Assembly (NCBI GenBank): GCA_016713645.1
Contig: JADJOU010000006.1
Location: forward strand, 62,001 to 126,000
DNA: 64,000 nucleotides
Origin: Bacteroidota bacterium
GTDB lineage: Bacteria; Bacteroidota; Bacteroidia; Chitinophagales; JADJOU01
Direction: 5' to 3'
The notes below the pieces were generated by a model, which made no database searches, was not told the DNA's origin, and saw only the letters and a program-made list of their open reading frames with translations. Of this stretch, positions 56,616 to 64,000 are shown piece after piece. Within the stretch, counting starts at the first letter, position 1; each line of letters starts with the position of its first letter. The position numbers and the translations under genes are program-made.

Positions 56616-57657
56616 TTACTTTCTCTTTTTAAAGGCTTTTAATAATGCTTTCGTATAATTCTCCATGGTCTCTACGCGAATCAATTCGGTGCCAGATTTA
56701 GCAAATACATCTTTTGTTCGCTCACAATGCTGAGCAAACCATTGGGCATATTTATCGCGACTGCTTTTTGAAGATGTATCCATCCAAGTCATCTCCCCTG
56801 ATTCTGCGTCGATCGTCTGTATCAACCCTATATCGGGCAATTTCGCTTCGCGGTTATCAAATAATTGCACCCCGATGATATCGTGTTTTTTCTTCGCCAA
56901 TCGAAGGGCGTCGCTATAAGACTTTTGGTCGATAAAATCGGATAGGATGAATACAACAGATCGCTTCTTCATCACATTATTCAAATACTTCAAGGCCATT
57001 TCAATATCTGTTCTCGGCGAACTGGCTTTGAAGTCTATCAATTCGCGAATGATTCTCAAGATGTGAGACTTCCTTTCTTCGGTGGAATGAATTTTTCAAT
57101 GACATCTGAAAGAATATCACACCGACTTTATCATTATTCTGAATCGCAGAAAAACTCAAAACAGCCGATATTTCCGTAATGACCTCACTCTTCAATTGCT
57201 CTGAAGTTCCGAATGCTGATGATTTTGATACATCGATTAAAATGATCACCGTGAGTTCGCGCTCCTCTTCAAATACTTTTACAAATGGCGCACCACCTCT
57301 TGCGGTAACATTCCAATCTATATTTCGAACATCATCTCCATAGCCATATGCACGCACTTCTGAAAAGCTCATTCCCTTGCCCTTAAATGCACTGTGATAA
57401 GACCCCGCAAATAAATCATTCGACAAATTCTTCGTCTTGATCTCTATGCGACGAACTTTTTTGAGGAGATCTTGTGTGTTTGTTCCTTGTTGAGTGGTTT
57501 CTGGAGTCTGGTGTCTGGGGTCTGGAATAATTTGTTTAGAACTATTGCTATTCGTTTTTAAACTCGCAAATGATATTCCCTTGGGGTTATAATAATAGAA
57601 ATAAACCAAAAGAATGATTATTAAAACAAGAATAAAAAAAATAGCGATTGAGCTCAT
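56616..57657 (-). CDS. DUF58 protein with an extended N-terminus (frameshifted)
   Basis: It is the MoxR-partner DUF58 protein with a VWA-like fold: KKVRRIEIKTKNLSNDLFAG, YHSAFKGKGMSFSEVRAYGY, GDDVRNIDWNVTARGGAPFV. Two deletions near 57103 and 57070 break it; repaired it reads IFFSDVIEKFIPPKKGKSHI then LRIIRELIDFKASSPRTDIE. Usual homologues start close to the KKVRRIEI motif; here about 65 extra residues precede it, with a membrane helix and a linker (IPDPRHQTPETTQQ) that is encoded by the GTCTGG repeat. The true start may lie after that insertion. Confidence 0.85.
57497..57525 (+). repeat. GTCTGG repeat, left copy, inside the DUF58 gene
   Basis: Plus strand reads GGTTTCTGGAGTCTGGTGTC then TGGGGTCTGG. 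The core CTGGTGTCTGGGGTCTGG (18 bases) is identical, inverted, to the copy at 58081-58112 on the other side of the four-helix-bundle gene. Confidence 0.9.
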
Positions 57658-58017
57658 TTATGTTTTTCGATTTTCTATATACTTAATATATCCGTTCAAT
57701 GTTTTTCTTAAATCAATTAAGTTCTCATTAGTTCGAATTGTCAAAATTTGATTTATATAATTCAAATCTTCAGCTAATATTAATTGCGTTTCTACTTCGT
57801 TGATTGATGCGTTAGCAATTGATAAAAACTGAATGACCTCTTTTTTGTGTTTTCTACCGTAACCCTCAGCTATATTAGAAGGGATGGAAACAGCGGCTCT
57901 TCTAATTTGGTTTGTCAATCCAAATTTTTCATCGTCTGGGAAATGCTTCGATAATTCATAAATTTCTTTTACCAATAATCTCGCATACTTCCAAGCATCT
58001 AAATCTTTAAAAGTCAT
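57658..58017 (-). CDS. Four-helix-bundle protein (S23/IVS type) inserted in the Bat cluster
   Basis: The 119-residue protein has the family pattern MTFKDLDAWKYARLLVKEIY, DDEKFGLTNQIRRAAVSIPS, NIAEGYGRKHKKEVIQFLSI and SINEVETQLILA. These small bundles were first seen encoded in 23S rRNA intervening sequences and occur in many copies in Bacteroidota. Here it separates moxR from its partner DUF58 and lies between two inverted GTCTGG repeats. Its stop abuts the DUF58 start codon directly. Function unknown in the family; an RNA- or DNA-binding scaffold is suspected. Confidence 0.9.
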   Translation of the reverse strand: MTFKDLDAWKYARLLVKEIYELSKHFPDDEKFGLTNQIRRAAVSIPSNIAEGYGRKHKKEVIQFLSIANASINEVETQLILAEDLNYINQILTIRTNENLIDLRKTLNGYIKYIENRKT

Positions 58018-58080
58018 ATATTTTTTTCAATAAGGTTAACACTTGTCATGACGCCAAAATTTCCCACTATTTAAAAATTC

Positions 58081-58112
58081 CAAACACCAGACCCCAGACA
58101 CCAGGCACCAAC
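58081..58112 (-). repeat. GTCTGG repeat, right copy, between moxR and the four-helix-bundle gene
   Basis: Minus strand reads GTTGGTGCCTGGTGTCTGGG then GTCTGGTGTTTGG. It shares an identical 18-base core, in inverted orientation, with the copy at 57497-57525. Confidence 0.9.
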
Positions 58113-58120
58113 AACCATTT

Positions 58121-59119
58121 CTAAGGTACTTCCACCACATTCAACATCTCAGTGATGATATCTTCGCTGGTGATGTTTTCGGCTTCTGCTTCGTAGGTCA
58201 AACCAATTCTGTGGCGCATCACATCATAACATATTGCGCGCACATCTTCTGGAATCACATAGCCTCTTCGCTTCATGAAGGCATAGGCTTTTGATGCCAA
58301 GGCTAAATTGATAGAGGCTCTCGGCGATGCTCCATAGGAGATGAGGTTTTTCATCTTGTCTAATTTGTATTCTGATGGGAATCTCGTCGCAAATACGATA
58401 TCGATGATGTACTGTTCAATTTTTTCATCCATATAGACTTGTCTCACCGCTTCTCTGGCTCTGATGATATCATCTGTAGTCACGACTGGCTTAATCTGAA
58501 TGTCCTCCTTCTGTGTATTCTGTCTGATGATGAGTTTCTCTTCGTCTTTCTTTGGATAAGATACCACTACTTTTAGCATAAAACGATCTACTTGCGCTTC
58601 TGGCAATGGATACGTTCCCTCTTGTTCAATGGGATTTTGTGTGGCGAGGACTAGGAATGGCTGTGCCAATTTATGTGTGGTATCGCCAATCGTCACTTGT
58701 CTTTCCTGCATGGCTTCCAATAGCGCTGATTGTACTTTTGCCGGAGCTCTATTGATCTCATCAGCGAGTATAAAATTGGAGAAAATAGGCCCTTTTTTAA
58801 TCTTAAAATCGCCATCCTTTTGATTGTATATCATGGTTCCCAATATATCTGCAGGAAGCAAATCTGGCGTGAACTGGATTCTATTGAAGTCTGCATGAAT
58901 TGCTTGCGCCAAGGACTTTATAGCTAAAGTCTTTGCCAATCCCGGAACACCTTCTAACAATACATGGCCTTGGGCGAGCAATGCCAAAATCAATTTATCT
59001 GTCATATTTTTTTGACCGATAATCGACTTCCCCAATTCCATATTGAGCAATTCTATAAATGCACTTTCTTTGTTGATGATTTCATTCAATGCGCGAATGT
59101 CTGTGCCTACGTTTTCCAT
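58121..59119 (-). CDS. MoxR family AAA+ ATPase
   Basis: A chaperone-like AAA+ ATPase of 332 residues: Walker A LLEGVPGLAKT, Walker B FILADEINRAPAK, sensor VLATQNPIEQEGTYPLPEAQ with DRFMLKV. It heads the Bat operon and is expected to remodel or activate the VWA proteins encoded downstream. Normally it directly precedes the DUF58 gene; here the four-helix-bundle gene and repeats stand between them. Confidence 0.93.
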   Translation of the reverse strand: MENVGTDIRALNEIINKESAFIELLNMELGKSIIGQKNMTDKLILALLAQGHVLLEGVPGLAKTLAIKSLAQAIHADFNRIQFTPDLLPADILGTMIYNQKDGDFKIKKGPIFSNFILADEINRAPAKVQSALLEAMQERQVTIGDTTHKLAQPFLVLATQNPIEQEGTYPLPEAQVDRFMLKVVVSYPKKDEEKLIIRQNTQKEDIQIKPVVTTDDIIRAREAVRQVYMDEKIEQYIIDIVFATRFPSEYKLDKMKNLISYGASPRASINLALASKAYAFMKRRGYVIPEDVRAICYDVMRHRIGLTYEAEAENITSEDIITEMLNVVEVP

Positions 59120-59322
59120 CTTTGTTTAGATTTTTTTGGATTGCAAATTTATAATAAGAGATTGATTCAGATATTGTTAAAATTCTTTAAAAAATATATA
59201 TTCAGCGTATAAGGCTTAAGACCATTGAAATACGCGTCAAATAAGAAAAGTTAAATAAGATCTAGCTTAAAAAAACAATCACTTTTTCTTTTTTAAAAGC
59301 CCTAATTGTCTATTTGTAATTA
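59120..59322. other. Gap between moxR and the heptose kinase gene
   Basis: About 200 AT-rich bases without an ORF. Reading on the minus strand it must contain the moxR promoter, but no clear TAnnTTTG was picked out. Confidence 0.4.
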
Positions 59323-60345
59323 TTAAACATTCCAACTAATCACCCCGTGATTCACGAATTGATAAGGCATCACACGTCCTCCAAATCGCTCTAATGCTTC
59401 GATGACTTTATACTTATTATTCTCTGGGGCATAAAAGGTCATGAATCCACCACCGCCGGCACCTGATATCTTTCCGCCTGTTGCACCTGCTTTCAACGCG
59501 GATTCATAAATTTCATCGATAGATGAATTGGTGATTTCCTTTGCCATCAATTTTTTCTGTTGGAAACCGTAGTGCAATATTTCTCCTATCTCATGGATAT
59601 TGCCTCTAAGCAATGCCTCTTTCATCCTGCGCGCTTGCTCTTTCAATTGATGCATCGCCTCAATAGAAGCTTCATTTTTATTGTTCACATTCTCCATTTG
59701 CTTTTCAATGATGGAATGAGATAGTCGCGAAGTCTCCGTATTGAAGAGGATGAGGTTATTTGCCAATTCATGCATATACTTATCCTTGATGCGCAGCGGA
59801 TTTACAATCACTTTATCCTTTTCATAAAATTCCATAAAATTTACGCCACCAAATGTCGCAGCGTATTGGTCTTGTCTTCCACCTGCCATAGCCAAATCCT
59901 CGCGCTCTACTTTATATGCTAAATGCGCAATATCATATTCGCCGAGAGGCAATTTAAAAACTTCTACAAATGCGGCGATAATGGCTACCACTAACGTGGA
60001 TGAAGAGCCCAATCCTGAACCGGGAGGCGCTTCGACAAATGTCGTCAATTCAAAACCAAAAGGTTGAATGCCGAAATCGCTGATCAATCGATTGTATGAA
60101 CCCTTTGCCAAATCCAATTTTCCATCAAATGTGAGCTTATCCGTGGCATCTAATTCCACCAATTCTTTGCGATCAATTGCGTGCAAAATGATTTTTTTAT
60201 CCTCGCGCATCTTCACGCTGGCGTATGCATACATGCTGATGGTGGCATTGAGAATCGCTCCTCCATATAAATCTGCATAAGGACTCACATCTGTTCCCCC
60301 ACCTGCTAATCCCAATCTCAATGGTGCTTTTGAACGGTATATCAT
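59323..60345 (-). CDS. hddA: GHMP kinase, heptose 7-phosphate kinase (HddA-like)
   Basis: A sugar kinase of 340 residues with SKAPLRLGLAGGGTDVSPYA at the start, the ATP loop VEAPPGSGLGSSSTLVVAII and the C-terminal GKISGAGGGGFMTFYAPEN. This is the HddA pattern for phosphorylation of D-glycero-D-manno-heptose 7-phosphate. With gmhA 1.3 kb away it fits the GDP/ADP-heptose route for cell-envelope glycans. The glycosyltransferase gene lies 22 bases upstream on the same strand. Confidence 0.88.
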   Translation of the reverse strand: MIYRSKAPLRLGLAGGGTDVSPYADLYGGAILNATISMYAYASVKMREDKKIILHAIDRKELVELDATDKLTFDGKLDLAKGSYNRLISDFGIQPFGFELTTFVEAPPGSGLGSSSTLVVAIIAAFVEVFKLPLGEYDIAHLAYKVEREDLAMAGGRQDQYAATFGGVNFMEFYEKDKVIVNPLRIKDKYMHELANNLILFNTETSRLSHSIIEKQMENVNNKNEASIEAMHQLKEQARRMKEALLRGNIHEIGEILHYGFQQKKLMAKEITNSSIDEIYESALKAGATGGKISGAGGGGFMTFYAPENNKYKVIEALERFGGRVMPYQFVNHGVISWNV

Positions 60346-60367
60346 ATTCTTATTGTTGTGCTAATTT

Positions 60368-61492
60368 TCAAATCGATTTAATTGTTTTGGTCATTTCTCC
60401 CCATGCGTATTTCTTCTTTTCCTGCACCACGAATTCAATCATTTCGCGCTCGCGTTGATTTGCATAAAAATCCACCAAGGCATCTGCAATGGATTTTGCA
60501 TTTACCTCTACGACATATCCCGCTTTTCCATGAGGGATAATCTCCGCAAGTCCCCCCACATTGGTCACAATCATCGGCTTTTCAAAGTGGTAACCAATCT
60601 GTGTCACCCCGCTCTGTGTGGCATGTTTATATGGTTGGACGATGATGTCACTTGCGCAAAAATAATATTTCACCATATCGTCGGGGATAAAATCGGTCCT
60701 CAAAATGATGCTATTTTCTACAGCGCACTTTTTTATCAAATCTAAATAGGGCTGGGCTTGTGTATAAAATTCTCCGGCGATAATAGCTTTGATGCCCAGT
60801 GCCTTGATTCTCGCATCAGCCATGGCCTCAATCAATATATCCAATCCCTTATAATCTCGAATAAATCCAAAAAAGAGCAAATAGCGCTCCCCTTGAGCAA
60901 GACCCAATTGTTGAATCGCCGATTCTTTATTCACCGCGGGTCCAAAATTATCATAGATGGGATGCGGTTTTAAAATGCAGGGTTTTTGATTGTCAAACTT
61001 TTTTAAATCCGCCATGACAGAATCACTCATGGCTATAAAAGCATCGACAGAACGGACAAAATACCGAATCAATTGCATATCGCCTATTCGCTTTTCATGT
61101 GGGATGACATTGTCTAAAATGGAAACAACCCTAGTCTTTTTATTTCTTTTGACGATGCGTGCAATTGTCCCAAAACAAGGCGCCATAAAAGGCAACCAAA
61201 ATTTGATGATGAGGATATCAGGTGCTTCCTGTTTTATCATCCTGCCCACACGCCACCAATTGAAGGGATTGATGGAATTGACCAATTCCCTTATTTTAAG
61301 TCCTATGGGTGCAGCTTGATCGGAATATTGGGAAGTGCCTGGAAACAGAAACGGCGGATATTGCATCGTAAATGTGACCAATTCAACTTCTTCTCCCTCC
61401 GCTATAAATTCCGCGGCCAATCGCTCATTATACGCAGCCAAGCCTCCTCGAAAAGGATGTGCTGTGCCCAATATGATGATTTTTTTGCCCAA
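60368..61492 (-). CDS. Glycosyltransferase family 4-like protein
   Basis: A GT-B glycosyltransferase of 374 residues: N-terminal glycine motif HPFRGGLAAYNERLA, central LLFFGFIRDYKGLDILIEAM and donor-site YKHATQSGVTQIGYHFEKPM followed by VTNVGGLAEIIPHGKAGYVV. It probably adds a sugar to an envelope glycan. Adjacent heptose genes suggest the heptose-containing core or a related glycan. It diverges from gmhA. Confidence 0.87.
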   Translation of the reverse strand: MGKKIIILGTAHPFRGGLAAYNERLAAEFIAEGEEVELVTFTMQYPPFLFPGTSQYSDQAAPIGLKIRELVNSINPFNWWRVGRMIKQEAPDILIIKFWLPFMAPCFGTIARIVKRNKKTRVVSILDNVIPHEKRIGDMQLIRYFVRSVDAFIAMSDSVMADLKKFDNQKPCILKPHPIYDNFGPAVNKESAIQQLGLAQGERYLLFFGFIRDYKGLDILIEAMADARIKALGIKAIIAGEFYTQAQPYLDLIKKCAVENSIILRTDFIPDDMVKYYFCASDIIVQPYKHATQSGVTQIGYHFEKPMIVTNVGGLAEIIPHGKAGYVVEVNAKSIADALVDFYANQREREMIEFVVQEKKKYAWGEMTKTIKSI

Positions 61493-61643
61493 TATGCTTT
61501 ATTTTCCTTTGATTTGGAGGAAAGCAAACCTACATAATTTTTTTGAATCTATATCATCGATTGAAGGAGGCCAACAGACAAAAAATGGCAAACACAAAGA
61601 CTTACTAAGTCAATTTAATCTTTTTTTATACTTTCGCAGGACT

Positions 61644-62216
61644 ATGAAATCAATCATTCAACAGAGAATTCAAGAATCCATCGATGCAAAATCTGCTATT
61701 TTATCTCAACCTGCTTTGATTGAGACAACAGCGCAAATTGCTCAGTTGTGCATTGCTGCCTTAAAAGCGGGCAATAAAATCATGTTTTGTGGCAATGGCG
61801 GGAGTGCTGTTGACTCCATGCACTTAGCGGCGGAACTCACGGGGAGATATTACAGCGATAGAATGCCCTTAAATGCAGAGGCACTGAGCGCAGACAATGC
61901 ATTTATCACTGCAGTGGGCAACGACTATGGATTTGAATTTATCTATTCGCGCATGGTCAAAGGGAAAGGTAAAAAGGGCGATATCCTCTTTGGACTATCG
62001 ACTTCGGGCAATAGCGCCAATGTGGTTGAAGCATTTAAAGTCTGCCGCGAAATGGGCATTACCACCATCGGACTCACCAGCGAAAGACCTTGCGAAATGG
62101 ATGCGCTCAGCGATGTATCCATCAAAGCACCGTCCTCAGATACGCCGCGCATTCAAGAATGCCATATGTTGATTGGGCATATTGTATGCGAATTCGTGGA
62201 GAAGGCGTTTATGTAA
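61644..62216 (+). CDS. gmhA: Phosphoheptose isomerase (SIS domain)
   Basis: Start ATG at 61644, preceded by a variant -7 element (TACTTTCG). The 190 residues show MFCGNGGSAVDSMHLAAELT, LFGLSTSGNSANVVEAFKVC and a metal-site end PRIQECHMLIGHIVCEFVE, all typical of GmhA, which turns sedoheptulose 7-phosphate into D-glycero-D-manno-heptose 7-phosphate. With the HddA-like kinase it forms the first two steps of activated heptose synthesis. Confidence 0.93.
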   Translation: MKSIIQQRIQESIDAKSAILSQPALIETTAQIAQLCIAALKAGNKIMFCGNGGSAVDSMHLAAELTGRYYSDRMPLNAEALSADNAFITAVGNDYGFEFIYSRMVKGKGKKGDILFGLSTSGNSANVVEAFKVCREMGITTIGLTSERPCEMDALSDVSIKAPSSDTPRIQECHMLIGHIVCEFVEKAFM

Positions 62217-62289
62217 GATTGCACTTGCAGGATTTAGTGAAACATCATTGGCAGGAATAAGGACAGATTTGTGTTGAAATTGCCAAGAA

Positions 62290-62511
62290 TCACTCAATCT
62301 TTTTGTTTCCAGCTAAATAGATTATCTTTCCTTCTAAAATTCCAGTTCCTGCAAATACAACAAGGGCATTGCTAGGTTTATGGTCAATAAATAAAGTCAT
62401 CAGCCCATTATCGAATGACCCTTCTTGAAGATTTTGCAGAAATAATTCTTCCGCTCTCTTTTGTGCATCAGCAACTAATAGAGATGAAGTTTTAATAGTG
62501 AATTTTGACAT
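62290..62511 (-). CDS. Small hypothetical protein
   Basis: It encodes 73 residues with helical first half (ADAQKRAEELFLQNLQEGSF) and beta second half (NALVVFAGTGILEGKIIYLA). No family recognised and no partner evident. It has plausible composition and stands alone between gmhA (convergent) and the DUF6804-like gene. Confidence 0.5.
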   Translation of the reverse strand: MSKFTIKTSSLLVADAQKRAEELFLQNLQEGSFDNGLMTLFIDHKPSNALVVFAGTGILEGKIIYLAGNKKIE

Positions 62512-62575
62512 AAATTCTATATTTATAAGTCTGTGATGTCCAATTATTTTTAGGTTGAGCTATTATATTAATAGA

Positions 62576-62875
62576 TCATTCATCTTTGTTCCCTTTTGTA
62601 AAAATAATAGTTGAAATTAGATATAGTGCGACTATTACATCTACAATATTCCACAAAAATCTCCCTAATGCTATTTTATACAATGGCTGAAATAATATAG
62701 CTAGAAATAAATAAAGGACAGCTGACCTTAATTCATTTTTGCTGTAACTAATATAAGCTAGAAGACTAAAACCAACTAATGCGATTGTCCTTACCAAAAC
62801 GTAATAAGAGTATGGCATTTTGGCAAGACAAATTAAAAAAAGTATAGATAGAATAATTTTAATGGTATTTGTCAT
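62576..62875 (-). CDS. Small membrane protein, DUF6804-like
   Basis: The 99-residue protein has three to four hydrophobic helices (ILSILFLICLAKMPYSYYVL; IALVGFSLLAYISYSK; VLYLFLAILFQPLYKIALGR; FLWNIVDVIVALYLIST). The LAKMPYSYY and LFQPLYKIALGRFLWNIVDV segments match what I recall of DUF6804. Function unknown. Its start overlaps the end of an upstream coding remnant. Confidence 0.65.
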   Translation of the reverse strand: MTNTIKIILSILFLICLAKMPYSYYVLVRTIALVGFSLLAYISYSKNELRSAVLYLFLAILFQPLYKIALGRFLWNIVDVIVALYLISTIIFTKGNKDE

Positions 62876-63063
62876 AACTGCTTTTTTTAATTAATTTTTT
62901 CAAATGAATTTTTTGGCTGTATTTTCCTGATGCTGTATCTCTGTCTATAAGATGTGTGTTCATCAAATGAATAGTCGTTACTACATTTTCTTCTGTCGCA
63001 TCTAATGCAAATCGAACTTTAAAGTCTTTAATTGTTTTTAATTGGGTCTGTTTTATACTTATC
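62859..63063 (-). pseudogene. C-terminal coding remnant of unknown gene
   Basis: A stop-to-stop frame of about 67 codons without start codon reads IKDFKVRFALDATEENVVTT, IHLMNTHLIDRDTASGKYSQ, KIHLKKLIKK. Its composition looks coding. It is cut off upstream by a stop next to the 63105-63225 structured repeat, as if the 5' part was lost by rearrangement there. Family not recognised. Confidence 0.4.
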
Positions 63064-63104
63064 TATAATGTCTTGATTTGTTTATGGTTAATGTCGTTTG
63101 AGCC

Positions 63105-63225
63105 TGAAGTACAACGGTTTGCAGCTGCAAGAAGTTGGCGATTGCAGAGACGAAAACTGTCTTCTACCACTGAACTTGATGCGAAGCACAAAGCTTCATT
63201 TAACCACTGAATCGCCAATTTCGTG
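63105..63225. repeat. Structured GC-richer element with inverted repeats
   Basis: TTGGCGATT (63135-63143) pairs with AATCGCCAA (63210-63218). Between them lie two direct ACCACTGAA copies (63166, 63203) and a GAAGC/GCTTC hairpin (63183-63197). The block is richer in G and C than its surroundings and holds no believable gene. It looks like a dispersed non-coding repeat. Flanked by a truncated gene on one side. Confidence 0.5.
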
Positions 63226-63264
63226 CAGGTGCTATTATGTGTAGTTTTTTGTATCATTGGTTTG

Positions 63265-63714
63265 TTAGCCGTCAATTTGAATTTCATAAGTTTTCCCGTC
63301 TTCACCGTCAACACTTGCATTGCCATCTTCGTCTATGTTGGCATAAGAAATATGGTCTTCGTCTAAGTAACCGTCATTAGGGAAGTTAATTTGAACAACT
63401 TGGCAGTCTTGCACCTCAACGTCAAGAGTATATGTTGCAGAGTAACCTGTTTCAGGATTATTGTAGTCAACGGTTGCAGAATAAGTTCCATCTTCAAATT
63501 TACAGTCTGAGGAATTTTCGCTTGTTTCTTCGCTGTCATTACTTTCTGAATCTTGATATGAACCTTCCTCATTGTTTTCATTATCATTGCCTGATGAGCT
63601 TGAATAAGGTGTATTTGAGTTATTACTTCCTTGACTATTTTCAGATTTTGACGAGCAAGAATAAATTAGACTGAATAATGTTAGGAGGCAAATGAATGAT
63701 ATTGTCTGTTTCAT
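63265..63714 (-). CDS. Putative lipoprotein with Ser/Asn/Glu-rich linker
   Basis: Starting at 63714 gives a lipoprotein signal with lipobox LIYSC. Then comes a 60-residue linker of Ser, Asn, Glu and Asp (SQGSNNSNTPYSSSSGNDNE), followed by a small beta domain (CKFEDGTYSATVDYNNPETG; VQINFPNDGYLDEDHISYAN; ASVDGEDGKTYEIQI). It is probably surface-exposed and may bind calcium. It starts 8 bases after the end of the repeat-bearing partial gene on the same strand. Confidence 0.7.
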   Translation of the reverse strand: MKQTISFICLLTLFSLIYSCSSKSENSQGSNNSNTPYSSSSGNDNENNEEGSYQDSESNDSEETSENSSDCKFEDGTYSATVDYNNPETGYSATYTLDVEVQDCQVVQINFPNDGYLDEDHISYANIDEDGNASVDGEDGKTYEIQIDG

Positions 63715-63721
63715 ATTATGG

Positions 63722-64000
63722 CTATTCAAATATCTTGTCATACCATTTTGATACATCGTCTCTTATTAGGTCATAATACTTATAGATAGTTAATGCTAGA
63801 CTAAAGTCAGCACGTTTGTCTTTGTATTCATTTACTGTAAAATAACCATAAAAATTCCCTTCCTTGTCAACAACAACTGGAGGATTTGAACCATAGGCAT
63901 TCCAAGGAGAATTGGTATTATACCCACTTCCGTAAGTTCCATATTCATTCCAAATGGATTTTGAATTATAGCTATTTCCATAGGTTCCATATTCATTCCA
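63722..64000 (-). CDS. Partial gene with WNEYGTYG repeats
   Basis: The last 92 codons of a gene that enters from beyond base 64000. At least three tandem copies of a 17-19-residue repeat are seen (SIWNEYGTYGNSYNSK; SIWNEYGTYGSGYNTN; SPWNAYGS), followed by PPVVVDKEGNFYGYFTVNEY and a short helical end (YDLIRDDVSKWYDKIFE). Repeats of this W-N-x-Y-G type occur in secreted proteins of unknown role. Likely co-transcribed with the lipoprotein gene. Confidence 0.65.
   Translation of the reverse strand, partial: WNEYGTYGNSYNSKSIWNEYGTYGSGYNTNSPWNAYGSNPPVVVDKEGNFYGYFTVNEYKDKRADFSLALTIYKYYDLIRDDVSKWYDKIFE

Noticed and set aside
63063..63326. An 87-codon minus-strand gene
   Set aside because: It lies over the inverted-repeat element and overlaps the lipoprotein gene; its composition is that of the repeat, not of a protein.
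1..64000. tRNA, rRNA, tmRNA or 4.5S RNA genes
   Set aside because: I looked through the larger intergenic gaps and saw no cloverleaf-like or rRNA-like sequence; a covariance-model scan would be decisive.

Overview
The window comes from a low-GC member of the Bacteroidota. Signs are a PorQ homologue of the type IX secretion system (T9SS), the gliding lipoprotein GldH, paired OmpH/Skp chaperones, a Bat aerotolerance cluster, menaquinone synthesis (MenB), a RicT/PSP1 protein next to gldH, and promoters of the Bacteroidota type (TAnnTTTG, once with TTG 19 bases upstream). Most of it is ordinary chromosome. I saw no rRNA or tRNA gene.

Layout. 1-9489: PorQ, a NadR-like ATPase and a biotin carrier; OmpH pair; murI; a minus-strand run of a FemAB-like transferase, a polysaccharide deacetylase-like protein, a degenerate 3-hydroxyacyl-CoA dehydrogenase, DAHP synthase and a ribulose-phosphate epimerase fused to CBS domains. 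9627-18327: acyltransferase, a large secreted Asp-box protein, a TPR-guanylate/adenylate cyclase with an in-frame stop, an AIM24-family protein, a TPR protein and a CoA-transferase subunit. 18463-23352: an accessory island with a two-gene LysM polymorphic-toxin operon, small immunity-like genes, a headless EndoU-like toxin fragment and a divergent HTH regulator. 23534-30329: epimerase, metG, menB, an IS200-type (RAYT-like) transposase between two arrays of palindromic REP-like repeats, nuoH and a degenerate Nudix protein. 30524-41628: holB, ricT, gldH, lipoproteins, cysS, panD, upp and a large M16 peptidase. 41747-47444: decayed and intact toxin-antitoxin genes, a SLOG-like protein and two oligopeptide permeases. 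47472-59119: lysA, ffh, gap and the Bat/MoxR cluster, split by a four-helix-bundle gene flanked by inverted GTCTGG-type repeats. 59323-64000: ADP-heptose synthesis genes, small unknown genes, a structured repeat, a lipoprotein and a repeat-bearing partial gene.

Many genes are broken by single-base indels, mostly in short homopolymers (at least 18 sites, including in essential murI and cysS). I read this mainly as residual sequence error and give the full reconstructed span of each gene. With those breaks repaired, the toxin of the 19-23 kb island becomes one protein of about 546 residues: a hydrophobic N-terminus, coiled coil, LysM and a variable C-terminal toxin domain. It is translationally coupled (ATGA overlap) to a 632-residue protein that I do not recognise. 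This pair, and the repeat-flanked four-helix-bundle insertion in the Bat operon, are the best candidates for something undescribed.
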